Below are positions 50,058-58,400 of a stretch of DNA of 64,000 nucleotides, piece by piece. Position numbers and translations under genes: made by a program. Source of the stretch: Streptosporangium subroseum (GTDB taxonomy: Bacteria > Actinomycetota > Actinomycetes > Streptosporangiales > Streptosporangiaceae); NCBI RefSeq assembly GCF_900188345.1, contig NZ_FZOD01000025.1, forward strand, positions 1-64,000, given 5' to 3'. Each line of letters starts with the position of its first letter. Within the stretch, counting starts at the first letter, position 1. The notes under the pieces were generated by a model. The model was not told the origin of the DNA. It made no database searches and worked only from the letters and a program-made list of their open reading frames with translations.

Positions 50058-50879
50058 TCAGCCGGCGGGATCTCCCCGGCTCAGCTCGTGGGCGAGCTGC
50101 TCCAGCTCGGCTCCACCCGCCATCAGCGAGGTCAGCTCCTCGCGGGTGATGTCCGCCTTGCCGTACTCACCGAGGCTGGCACCCCGGTTGAGCAGCAGGA
50201 ACCGGTCACCGATCGGGTAGGCGTGGTGCGGGTTGTGGGTGATGAAGACGACGCCCAGGCCCCGGTCACGGGCCTGGGCGATGTAACGCAGGACGACTCC
50301 GGCCTGCTTGACGCCCAGGGCGGAGGTGGGCTCGTCCAGGATGAGCACGCGAGCGCCGAAATGGACCGCGCGGGCGATGGCCACCGACTGGCGCTCACCG
50401 CCGGACAGGGTGCCCACGGGCTGGTCGACGTCGCGGATGTCGATGCCCATGGAGCGGAGCTCCTCGCGGACCACGTGTTTGGCCCTGGCCACGTCGAAGC
50501 GGCGGAACGGACCCCAGCCGAGCCTCGGCTCGGAGCCGAGGAAGAAGTTCCGCCAGACCGACATCAGCGGGATCATCGCCAGATCCTGGTAGAGGGTGGC
50601 GATGCCCCGGTCGAGGGCGTCCCGGGGGCTGGTGAAGGCGGCGGGGACGCCGTCCACGAGATACTCACCGGAGTCGGGGGCGTGCATGCCCGAGAGGATC
50701 TTGATCAGCGTGGACTTGCCCGCTCCGTTGTCGCCGAGAACGCAGGTCACCTCCCCGGCGCACACCCGCATCGAGACGTCCCTCAGCGCAATCACACCGC
50801 CGAACGTCTTTCCCGCGGCACGGACCTCCAGCAGGGCGGAGGCGGCGCCCGCCGGGGTCTTCTCATCGATCGCGGTCAA
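50058..50879 (-). CDS. Sugar-type ABC transporter ATP-binding protein
   Basis: 273 residues from TTG 50879, which overlaps the permease stop (TTGA) behind GGAGGTGAG. Walker A is LGDNGAGKSTLIKILSG, the signature LSGGERQSVAIARAV, Walker B VLILDEPTSALG, and the H-loop VVFITHN. It is a single-domain form (as in FrcA/XylG-like systems with one ATPase domain), whereas RbsA has two. It powers the adjacent RbsC-like permease. A much longer frame reaching to 51959 is a shadow over the permease. Confidence 0.92.
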   Translation of the reverse strand: MTAIDEKTPAGAASALLEVRAAGKTFGGVIALRDVSMRVCAGEVTCVLGDNGAGKSTLIKILSGMHAPDSGEYLVDGVPAAFTSPRDALDRGIATLYQDLAMIPLMSVWRNFFLGSEPRLGWGPFRRFDVARAKHVVREELRSMGIDIRDVDQPVGTLSGGERQSVAIARAVHFGARVLILDEPTSALGVKQAGVVLRYIAQARDRGLGVVFITHNPHHAYPIGDRFLLLNRGASLGEYGKADITREELTSLMAGGAELEQLAHELSRGDPAG

Positions 50880-51904
50880 TGTCTCACCTCCTCCGCGTAG
50901 CGGCGGACGAACCGGTTGGCGAGGGTGGCCAGCAGCAGCATCGCGCCCAGGAAGAACTTGAACCAGTCGGCGTCCCAGCCGGCGAAGACGATGCCCTTGT
51001 CCGCCATGCCGAAGATCACGGCGCCGAGGGCCGCCCCGATCGCGGAGCCGTACCCGCCGGTCAGCAGGCAGCCGCCGATCACCGCCGCGATGATGTAGAT
51101 GAACTCCTGGCCGATGCCGGAGTTGGCCTGCACCGAGGTGAAGCGCAGCGCCATGATCGAGCCGACCAGCCAGGCGGCCACGGCGGTGGTCATGAACAGT
51201 GCGATCTTCGTCCGTTCGGCGGGAACCCCGACGGCGCGGGCCGCCTGGTCGTCGCCGCCCACCGCGAAGATCCAGTTTCCGGCCCTGGTCCGGGTGAGCA
51301 CCCAGGTGGCCAGGGCGGTGACGCCTATCCACCACAGGATGGCCACCCGGAAGTCGGTCCCGCCGACCGGGATCGTCCCGGCGAGCAGGGCCCGCGCCTC
51401 CTCGTACCCCTCGGCCTTGCGCAGACCGCTGACCTGCACGGTCCCGGTGAGAGCCTTGGTGACGCCCAGGTTGACGCCCTGGAGCATCAGGAACGTGCCG
51501 AGCGTGACGATGAAGCTCGGCAGCTTGGTGCGGACCACGATCAGCCCGTTCACGAACCCGATCAGCAGGGCGACGACGAGGGCGACGAGCATCGCCGCCC
51601 AGATCGGAAGGCCGTACCGGGTGGCGAGGATGACCATGATGAGGCCGGTGGTGCCGGTGAGCACCCCGGCCGACAGGTCGAACTCCCCGCCGATCATCAG
51701 CAGCGCGATCGCCACCGCCATGATCCCGAGTGTGGAGGCCGGGTCCAGCCAGTTGGCCACGCCCTCGATCGAACGGAACGTGGCCGACTGGCTCGCGAAG
51801 AACCCGAAGACCGCGACCGCGCCGACCACCGCGCCGAGCTCCGGCCGGATCAGCAGCCGCCGGGCCACCCCGGTCCGGACGAGCCGCTCGTCCGCCACCG
51901 TCAC
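50876..51904 (-). CDS. Sugar-type ABC transporter permease (RbsC family)
   Basis: 342 residues, GTG start overlapping the binding-protein stop. It has eight to ten membrane segments with the RbsC/BPD_transp_2 pattern: GIMAVAIALLMIGGEFDLSA, LPSFIVTLGTFLMLQGVNLG, IAAVIGGCLLTGGYGSAIGA. The EAA-like coupling region VGGDDQAARAVGVPAERTKI includes the A-A-R-x-x-G segment typical of this class. It imports a sugar or similar polar solute. It is the middle gene of a three-gene operon. Confidence 0.92.
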   Translation of the reverse strand: MTVADERLVRTGVARRLLIRPELGAVVGAVAVFGFFASQSATFRSIEGVANWLDPASTLGIMAVAIALLMIGGEFDLSAGVLTGTTGLIMVILATRYGLPIWAAMLVALVVALLIGFVNGLIVVRTKLPSFIVTLGTFLMLQGVNLGVTKALTGTVQVSGLRKAEGYEEARALLAGTIPVGGTDFRVAILWWIGVTALATWVLTRTRAGNWIFAVGGDDQAARAVGVPAERTKIALFMTTAVAAWLVGSIMALRFTSVQANSGIGQEFIYIIAAVIGGCLLTGGYGSAIGAALGAVIFGMADKGIVFAGWDADWFKFFLGAMLLLATLANRFVRRYAEEVRH

Positions 51905-52893
51905 CGCGTGCCGCTCTCAGCCAGCTTGGCGACCTGCTCGGCGTTGTCCTTGGTGACAAAACCGGGTCCGGTGTTGACCGGCAGGCCGCCGCCGACGGTG
52001 TTGAGGTTGTTCTTGTAGAGGGTCAGGAAGGTGATCGGCAGCCAGCCCTGGAGATACTGCTGCTGGTCCACCGCGAACAGGATCTCGTCGTCCTTGATGG
52101 CGGTGACCACGTCGGCCGACAGGTCGAAGGTACCGAGCTTGGCCTTGGAGCCGCCGTCGGCGATCGCGTCACGGGCGGCCACCGCCACGGCCGGGTTGAG
52201 GGTGAGCACGCCGTTGACGGAGGTGTCCGACTGGAGCCTGGCCTTGATCTTGGAGGTGGCGTCGGCGAGGTTGCCCACGTCCACCTGGAGCCGCTCGACC
52301 GCGGCGCCCAGTCCTTCGGTCGCACCGTTGCACCGCTGGTCGAGGCCCACGTTCCCGGCCTCGTGGATCACACAGAGCAACTTGGTGACCCCCTCGGCCT
52401 TGAGCTTCTCCCCCGCGCCGCGCCCCGCCACGTCCTCGGACTGCCCGACGTGGGTGATCGCGCCGAACTCGCGGGACCTGTCACCGCCGGAGTTGATGGT
52501 GATCACCGGGATCTTGGCGGCGACGGCCTTTCCGACCGCCTCCTTCAGCGCGTCCGGGTTGGCCATGGAGACCACGATGCCGTCGACCTTCTGGCTCACG
52601 GCCTGGTCGATGAGCTGGGACTGCCGGGCGGGATCCCCGTCACCCTGGTAACTCACCGTGACCCCGTACTGCCTGCCGGCGGCCTCAGCGCCGTTCTTGA
52701 CCACGTCCCAGAAGGCGTCTCCCGAGCCCGCGTGAGTGATGACGGCGAAGGTGCCGCCCCCGGCCGCCGGGGCCGGGGCCGTCGCCGCACCCGCCGACGC
52801 TCTGCCGTCCTGCCCGCCTGAGCCGCTCGAGCAGCCGGTCAGAGCGGAGAACCCCATCATGGCCGCCACGACCAGCCCTGTTGTCCACTTCAT
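51901..52893 (-). CDS. ABC transporter substrate-binding lipoprotein (periplasmic sugar-binding type)
   Basis: 330 residues from ATG 52893 behind GGAGG. Its lipoprotein signal VVAAMMGFSALTGCSSG has lipobox LTGC. The mature chain is a type I periplasmic-binding fold (FAVITHAGSGDAFWDVVKNG, QLIDQAVSQKVDGIVVSMAN, VLTLNPAVAVAARDAIAD). It delivers the substrate to the downstream permease. A 15-bp site at 52971-52985, shared with the gntR promoter at 57195, lies 78 bp upstream. The substrate is not evident; a sugar is the family expectation. Confidence 0.92.
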   Translation of the reverse strand: MKWTTGLVVAAMMGFSALTGCSSGSGGQDGRASAGAATAPAPAAGGGTFAVITHAGSGDAFWDVVKNGAEAAGRQYGVTVSYQGDGDPARQSQLIDQAVSQKVDGIVVSMANPDALKEAVGKAVAAKIPVITINSGGDRSREFGAITHVGQSEDVAGRGAGEKLKAEGVTKLLCVIHEAGNVGLDQRCNGATEGLGAAVERLQVDVGNLADATSKIKARLQSDTSVNGVLTLNPAVAVAARDAIADGGSKAKLGTFDLSADVVTAIKDDEILFAVDQQQYLQGWLPITFLTLYKNNLNTVGGGLPVNTGPGFVTKDNAEQVAKLAESGTR

Positions 52894-52970
52894 CGGTAAC
52901 CTCCGTGCGTTGCCTCGCCGGATCCCCCCGCCCCTGGTTTGTAACCAACGCATTACCTGCATGTCAATAA

Positions 52971-52985
52971 TTTGTCGTGACATTA
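52971..52985. promoter_or_regulatory. Candidate GntR operator, ABC operon copy
   Basis: TTTGTCGTGACATTA differs from the gntR-promoter site at 57195-57209 (TTTGTCATGACATTC) only in the centre and the last base. TGTC-N-TGACA symmetry is visible. Confidence 0.65.
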
Positions 52986-53388
52986 AGACTTATAAATGCG
53001 GTGTCATCTCCGGGCGGGCGCATTAACGACATCCCCGGCCAGGCGCATTGACGGAATCTCCGGATGTACGCATTGATGGCGCCGAGGTGGGTAGAGCAAT
53101 GCCGCCCGACGTGCAACCGGACGCGAAATGCGATGAAGGTATCCTGGTTTCTGACGATGACGTCACCCTTGCGGCTACGGCTCCCCGGAAGGACACCAAT
53201 GTCACGTCCGTCAACTGAAACGAGGTAGCCGGCTTCCACGACCTGAGCGTCGACGCCGACGACTCAAGCTCTCCCCACGGTCAGCGGATCCCCCGCCATG
53301 CGGCGATTCTCTCTGCCGCCGGCCCCTTGCCTTCACCCCAAAAAAGATTATATTTACCATAATATCAGTAGGAATTAGGGGTAATAAG

Positions 53389-54375
53389 ATGCCCATGCCG
53401 GATTTCCTCACGATTGGTACCCCGAAGTCTGGGACCACCGCACTGCACGCGGCGCTGGCCCGGCATCCGGGGCTCTTCCTGTCGCCGGTGAAGGAACCGA
53501 AGTTCTTCCTGACCGACGGCCCGCCCCCGACCCGCGGCGGTCCCGGCGACGTCCAGACATACCGCGAGCACATCTGGCGGCGAGAGGACTACGAGGCCCT
53601 TTTCGACGCCGCCCCGCCGGGCACGCTGACCGGCGAATCCACCCCGCTCTACCTCTACGACCTGGCCGCGCAGCGGCGCATCCGCGCAGCGATCCCCGAC
53701 GCCAGGCTCATCGTGGTGCTGCGTGACCCGGTGGAGCGGGCCCACTCCAACTGGACGCACCTGTGGTCTGCCGGGCTGGAGCCGATCGGCGACATCCTGC
53801 GGGCCTGCGAGGAGGAGCAACGGCGGATCGAGGCGGGCTGGGCGCCGTTCTGGCACTACCGCGGGCTCGGCAGGTACGGCGAGCAGCTGGCGCACCTGTT
53901 CACCCTGTTCCCCCGCGAGCAGGTTCTGGTCTACCGCTATCGGGACCTGGTGGACCGGCCCGCCGAGACCCTGGACCGGATCTGCCGCTTCCTCGGGGTC
54001 GAGACCGGCGTCATCACCGAGGTTCCCCGTGAGAACGTGACCGCGCACCCGGAGCCGACACGCGGGCACCGCGTGCTGTCCAGGGCGCTGCGCGTCGGAT
54101 CGGCGGTCGGCCGGTTCCTGCCGGCGCGAGTGAGCGGGGCGCTGACCGATCCGCTGGAGCAACGGCTGCAACAGCGGGCGCGCTCCCGCCAGCCGCTGAC
54201 CTGGGATCAGCGGGAGCAGCTGATCGGCTACTTCGCCGAGGACGTGGCACTGCTGCAGAAGGTGACCGGCGAGGACTTCAGCGACTGGCTGCGTCCCCGC
54301 GAGCGGTCCGGCGGCCTGGTGGGCGTCCGCCCCGCCGGCCAGCGCCAGGCCCGGAACGGCCGCCCGCAGACGTGA
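53389..54375 (+). CDS. PAPS-dependent sulfotransferase
   Basis: 328 residues. The 5'-phosphosulfate-binding loop is LTIGTPKSGTTALHAALARH near the N-terminus, and the 3'-phosphate-binding motif is RLIVVLRDPVERAHSNWTHL. KEPKFF and RYGEQLAHLFTLFPREQVLV are typical of bacterial carbohydrate/small-molecule sulfotransferases. It is cytosolic. AGGGG precedes ATG 53389. It faces away from the ABC operon and converges on a beta-propeller gene. The acceptor is unknown. Confidence 0.9.
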   Translation: MPMPDFLTIGTPKSGTTALHAALARHPGLFLSPVKEPKFFLTDGPPPTRGGPGDVQTYREHIWRREDYEALFDAAPPGTLTGESTPLYLYDLAAQRRIRAAIPDARLIVVLRDPVERAHSNWTHLWSAGLEPIGDILRACEEEQRRIEAGWAPFWHYRGLGRYGEQLAHLFTLFPREQVLVYRYRDLVDRPAETLDRICRFLGVETGVITEVPRENVTAHPEPTRGHRVLSRALRVGSAVGRFLPARVSGALTDPLEQRLQQRARSRQPLTWDQREQLIGYFAEDVALLQKVTGEDFSDWLRPRERSGGLVGVRPAGQRQARNGRPQT

Positions 54376-54388
54376 CGCGGGGTGCCCG

Positions 54389-55315
54389 TCAGCGCAGCTC
54401 GGTACGGAGATCGTGCGCCCCGTCGGCGCGGGTGTACTCGTAGTAGAGCCGCCGCCCGCCCTCCGGCAGGTCCACGATGTCCAGGTAGCGCAGGCCGCCA
54501 CCCGCGTGCGGTGAGGCGGCGGCGGGCACGACGCCGACCGGGGTCAGCACGGCCGGGTCGACTCCGACGGCCACGCCGGTCTTCTCCTCGTAGTTCTCCG
54601 CCGCGGTGGCTCGGCCGTCGTAGAAGGCCAGCACCTGCCCGTCCAGAAAGCGGACCGCGGCGATCCGCGCGCCCCGGGCGTCCCAGAGGCCGGGACGGCC
54701 GCTGAGCGCCGTGCCCTGCCAGATCCATTCGAGCCCGTCGGCGCTGGTGGCGTAGTCGCTCACCATCTGGTCGGCCTCATCGGGCTCGGCCAGCGGATGG
54801 CAGGAGGCCCACAGGTGCCACATGCCGCCCTGCCGTACGATCACCGGGTCCTTGACGCCCGTCTTCGGGTCGCCGGGCAGCACGGTCTGGCGGTGCCCGG
54901 GGTGGAAACCGGACGGGTCGTCGGCCTCCAGCACCTCCACGCGCCAGTGCTTGGTGCCGTAGGTGGCGCAGCTCAGATAGAGCCGCCAGCGGCCCTCCGG
55001 AGTACGGATCAGGGTGGGCCGCTCCAGCGACTCGGTGTCCATCTCCTGCCTGCCGATCGTGACCAGGGTCTCGAACCGCACGCCGTCGGAGGACCGGGCG
55101 ACGACGACGGCATAACCGCGTCCCTCGCCGATGGGCCGGCGCAGCCGATACGCGAGATAGATCATCCCGTCGCTCGCCACCGCGCTCGGGGCACCCGCCC
55201 AGTGGCCTGCGGCCGACTCGGCCGGCTCGATCGCGACCACCGAACGCTCGGGGTCGGGAAGGAAATCCTCGATAGTCACGGCACCGACGGTAGGCAAAGC
55301 TTGCGCATCACTCAC
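54389..55315 (-). CDS. Five-bladed beta-propeller glycosidase-like protein
   Basis: 308 residues. It shows repeated blade motifs of the GH43/GH32/GH62-like fold: AGHWAGAPSAVASDGMIYLA, SLERPTLIRTPEGRWRLYLS, GVKDPVIVRQGGMWHLWASC, DYATSADGLEWIWQG and FLDGQVLAFYDGRAT. The V-K-D-P segment matches the usual position of a catalytic or structural acid. There is no signal peptide, so it is cytosolic. It lies between the sulfotransferase and the LanC-like gene. Its activity is inferred from the fold only. GTG 55315 is used; GTG 55279 is an alternative. Confidence 0.7.
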   Translation of the reverse strand: MSDAQALPTVGAVTIEDFLPDPERSVVAIEPAESAAGHWAGAPSAVASDGMIYLAYRLRRPIGEGRGYAVVVARSSDGVRFETLVTIGRQEMDTESLERPTLIRTPEGRWRLYLSCATYGTKHWRVEVLEADDPSGFHPGHRQTVLPGDPKTGVKDPVIVRQGGMWHLWASCHPLAEPDEADQMVSDYATSADGLEWIWQGTALSGRPGLWDARGARIAAVRFLDGQVLAFYDGRATAAENYEEKTGVAVGVDPAVLTPVGVVPAAASPHAGGGLRYLDIVDLPEGGRRLYYEYTRADGAHDLRTELR

Positions 55316-55635
55316 AGAGAATCACCAATCATGGTCACGAGTTTGGTCACCCTTTGACGATCGATTAGGGCTGATCGCCTCAGGGCCTCCGCACGAGGGT
55401 CGTCGGCGGCCGCCGCCCATCCTTGAGGAGGAGTGGCACGATCCGGCACGCCGAATTTGATGGCGAGGGGCAGGTGCGGGGGGCCGAGCCCGGGGAAGGA
55501 CCCGATGTTTGACGGTACCCCCTGGTGAGGGGTGCCTCGAAGCGGGAATCGACGGCGGTTACACTGTGCCCCCCGCGTCCCCTATGTCCCCTGTGAGGGT
55601 GATCTCTGCTCTCCCGCGGCATGGTCGCACGATCC
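55316..55635. other. Intergenic region, no gene recognised
   Basis: 320 bp between two minus-strand genes. Near its left end TGGTCACGAG and TGGTCACCCT form a direct repeat (about 55332 and 55346), a possible regulatory site. Open frames here are antisense-type noise. Confidence 0.4.
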
Positions 55636-56958
55636 TCAGGAACGGCGGAGCGTCGCGCTGGGCACGGGGATGGCCGGAAAGGGGTTGTCGGGCGGCAGGA
55701 TGAGCCGCCGTGCCTCCGCCGGGCGCGTGGTGGCGTCCAGGTGGAGGAGCGCGGCCCCGATCCCGGCCGCGCCGACCATGTAGCCGGTGTCGGCGGTGAC
55801 CTCCCAGGGCCGCAGCCGCCGGTAGGCCTGGTACCAGCGGGACCCCTGCTCATCGTGGCCGGCGGCGCGTCCGATCAAATTCGCCCCCAGCGCCTGGGCG
55901 AGCTCCAGATGCGTCTGGCTGCCGGTCGCCGCCCAGAGGCCGACGAACAGCTCCAGCAGCCCGGCCGCGCCGCAGCACTGGCAGGCCGCGTTCCAGTAGC
56001 CGTTCGTCTGGCGGGCGGGAACACCGCTGACGGCGATCCCCCTGGCCAGCCGCTCGACCCAGTCGAAGTCGGCGGCGTCGCCCGCCACCCGGTGCAGCTC
56101 GTAGAACATCCGCGCGACCCCGGCGGAGCCCGAGCAAAAGCCCAGATAGTGCAGGTCACGACCCTGGGGAATGTGGTGCGGGATCATCGCGCACCGTTCG
56201 GTCACGGTGCTGATCGCCCGGACGAAGTCGGCCCCTCTCCTGGCGGCGCTCAGGAAGTGGCTCTCCCCGGTCACGCCGTACAGGCGGGCGAGCAGGAAGG
56301 CGGTGCCGGCCGTGCCGGACAGGAAGCCCGGCGTGACGGCGTCCAGCGGCAGGTCCGCGCAGGCGCCCTCGCCGAAGCGGTGGCCGGGCACGACGAGCGT
56401 GGCGATACGGGCGCCGGCCTCGACGGCGATCTCCTGGTAGGCGGGCACCCCCAGGATGCCCCCGGCGTGCAGGAGACCGAGAATGATCCCGCCGTCGCCA
56501 CGCTGGGCGGGATCGCCGGTCCAGCCCAGGCCTCCGTCGATCGGGCGCGCGCTGCGCACGATCTGGTCGGCGACGGCCCCGGCCTCGATCTCGAAGGAGT
56601 CGTCGCCGGTGGCCCATCCGGCCTCGGCGAGCACGAACATCACTCCGGCCAGGCCGTGGTGGAGGGAGAGATCGGCCTGCTCGCGCCAGGTGGCGGCCAG
56701 GTATCGGGCTCCGGCCCTCGCGTCGACGAGATAGCTCTCGTCTCCGGTGGCGGCGGCGAGCTCGAGGAAGAACAGGACGATCCCCGCCGCCCCGGAGTAC
56801 AGAGACAGCGGATGGTCGGGCATGGCGGCCCGGCCTCGCGGGTCGGGGTTGGCTCGCCAGTGCCGGCCGCGCTCGTCGTCCACGGCCGCCGACCGGATCC
56901 AGCGCGCGGCCCCGACCGCGGTGGCCAGCGGGTTCTCGGCCCCCGGTTCCGGGCTCAT
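55636..56958 (-). CDS. LanC-like (lanthionine synthetase C family) protein with CCG motif
   Basis: 440 residues from ATG 56958 behind GAAGGAG. The alpha/alpha-barrel repeats show the GxxG signatures: LYSGAAGIVLFFLELA, LHHGLAGVMFVLAEAGW, FLSGTAGTAFLLARLYG, GFCSGSAGVARMFYEL, CQCCGAAGLLELFVGL and MVGAAGIGAALLHLD. The zinc site would use Cys in GFCSG and CC in QCCG, where most LanC proteins have CHG. No lanthipeptide precursor, dehydratase or LanM domain is adjacent, so it may be a LanC-like protein with another role. It is divergent from the GntR regulator. Confidence 0.85.
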   Translation of the reverse strand: MSPEPGAENPLATAVGAARWIRSAAVDDERGRHWRANPDPRGRAAMPDHPLSLYSGAAGIVLFFLELAAATGDESYLVDARAGARYLAATWREQADLSLHHGLAGVMFVLAEAGWATGDDSFEIEAGAVADQIVRSARPIDGGLGWTGDPAQRGDGGIILGLLHAGGILGVPAYQEIAVEAGARIATLVVPGHRFGEGACADLPLDAVTPGFLSGTAGTAFLLARLYGVTGESHFLSAARRGADFVRAISTVTERCAMIPHHIPQGRDLHYLGFCSGSAGVARMFYELHRVAGDAADFDWVERLARGIAVSGVPARQTNGYWNAACQCCGAAGLLELFVGLWAATGSQTHLELAQALGANLIGRAAGHDEQGSRWYQAYRRLRPWEVTADTGYMVGAAGIGAALLHLDATTRPAEARRLILPPDNPFPAIPVPSATLRRS

Positions 56959-57194
56959 GGCGGCTCCTTCGTGTGGCGAGACCATTACCTTACCCGCATT
57001 TCCTACAGGATCAATGGGTAATTCTGATACCCAGGATACTCGCCGCGTCGCACGGCGTCACTCTCCCGGTTATACCCGCTGCCCACCCCCGGCAGGCCAC
57101 GCTCGACCGCCTCCGGCCACATCGCATGAAACGACCCTACTGCCGCGGGCGGGCTCCGCCCACTTGGGCGTGTCGCCGTAAGCAGAAGCGGCTA

Positions 57195-57209
57195 TTTGTC
57201 ATGACATTC
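57195..57209. promoter_or_regulatory. Candidate GntR operator, autoregulatory copy
   Basis: TTTGTCATGACATTC contains the perfect palindrome TGTCATGACA, 46 bp upstream of the gntR ATG. It matches the site at 52971-52985 upstream of the ABC operon at 13 of 15 positions. Confidence 0.7.
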
Positions 57210-57255
57210 TGATGTCCGCTAGCCTGATCACGGAGCGTATGTACCGGGAGGGCGA

Positions 57256-57996
57256 ATGACAGCGAAGCTCGCCATCGACCTCGACCGGTCCAGCCCGATC
57301 CCCCTGTACTTCCAGGTGGCGGAGCAGATCTCCGAGGCCATCCGGCGTGGCGACCTGACCCCCGGCTCCCGGCTCGACAACGAGATCCTGCTCGCCGACC
57401 GGCTCGGCCTGTCCCGGCCGACCGTGCGCCAGGCGATCCAGTATCTCGTCGACAAGGGCCTGCTGGTGCGCAAGCGAGGCGTCGGCACCCAGGTGGTGCA
57501 CGGCCAGGTCAAGCGCTCGGTGGAGCTCACCAGCCTCTACGACGACCTGCGCAGGGCCGGTCAGGAGCCGGCCACCCGGGTGCTGTCCCTGGAGCGCGCG
57601 CCGGTCCAGGAGGACGTCGCCGCGATCCTCGGGGTCACGATCGGCACGGAGATGCTGCGCCTGGAGCGGATCCGCTACGCCTCCGGCGAGCCGCTGGCGC
57701 TGCTGCACAACTGGCTTCCCCTCGGCCTCGCCCCGCTGACCGCCGAGAACCTCTCGGAACGCGGGCTCTACGAGCTGCTGCGCGCGGCCGGGGTGCGAAT
57801 GCGCGTGGCGAACCAGCGCATCGGAGCGCGCGCGGCCACCGCGGCCGAGGCCAGGCTGCTCGACGAGCGGCGCGGCGCGCCGCTGCTCACCCTGCTCCGC
57901 ACCACCTACGACGACCAGGGCAGGGCCGTGGAGCACGGCTCACACGTCTACCGGGCCTCGCACTACTCCCTGGAGGTCACGCTCATCGAGCGCTGA
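57256..57996 (+). CDS. GntR family regulator, HutC/UTRA type
   Basis: 246 residues. The winged helix reads IPLYFQVAEQISEAIRRGDL then LADRLGLSRPTVRQAIQYLV and LLVRKRGVGTQVV. The C-terminal UTRA domain contains VLSLERAPVQEDVAAILGV, MLRLERIRYASGEPLALLHN and LRTTYDDQGRAVEHGSHVYR. HutC-type regulators sense sugars, sugar phosphates or organic acids. A palindrome in its promoter recurs at the ABC importer, so the importer is a probable target, and the LanC-like gene shares this promoter region. Confidence 0.92.
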   Translation: MTAKLAIDLDRSSPIPLYFQVAEQISEAIRRGDLTPGSRLDNEILLADRLGLSRPTVRQAIQYLVDKGLLVRKRGVGTQVVHGQVKRSVELTSLYDDLRRAGQEPATRVLSLERAPVQEDVAAILGVTIGTEMLRLERIRYASGEPLALLHNWLPLGLAPLTAENLSERGLYELLRAAGVRMRVANQRIGARAATAAEARLLDERRGAPLLTLLRTTYDDQGRAVEHGSHVYRASHYSLEVTLIER

Positions 57997-58400
57997 CCGG
58001 CTCGGACACCCGCCGACCGGCTCCGCCCCGAAGTGCCGAGCCCCGATCGGATCAGCCGCGGGACGGCTCCCGCGCAACCCGGCGCCACGCTCACACCGAC
58101 CTGAGTGCCCTCCAGGCCGTGTACGACAACCGGATCAGCGTGGCGGACGCGGCCCGATCCGGCGGCCCGCACCTTGACGGCGACGAGGTCTGACGGACGT
58201 TCACGACTCGCGGAGCCATGCCCATGGGGCGTGGCGCCCGCCATCCGCGCCGGACCATTCCCCGTGAGGAATTGCCGCTATTCACCGGCCGCCTGCAGGG
58301 TGTGACGCATGGACGACGACGTCCGCTTCGGCCAGGCGATGCGGTCTCTCGTCATCAAGCGCCGGTGACCCGGACTTCCAACGAACAGAAAGAGGACACG
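57997..58400. other. Intergenic region with a short C-terminal gene remnant
   Basis: About 404 bp. In the plus strand a frame ending at about 58192 reads TDLSALQAVYDNRISVADAA followed by RSGGPHLDGDEV and a stop. It resembles the SCP2-like tail of HxlR-type regulators (tentative). A 19-codon frame at 58308-58367 (MDDDVRFGQAMRSLVIKRR) is too short to call. Confidence 0.35.

Noticed and set aside
58308..58367. 19-codon frame resembling the start of an XRE regulator
   Set aside because: Too short and stops immediately; could be chance or a tiny remnant.
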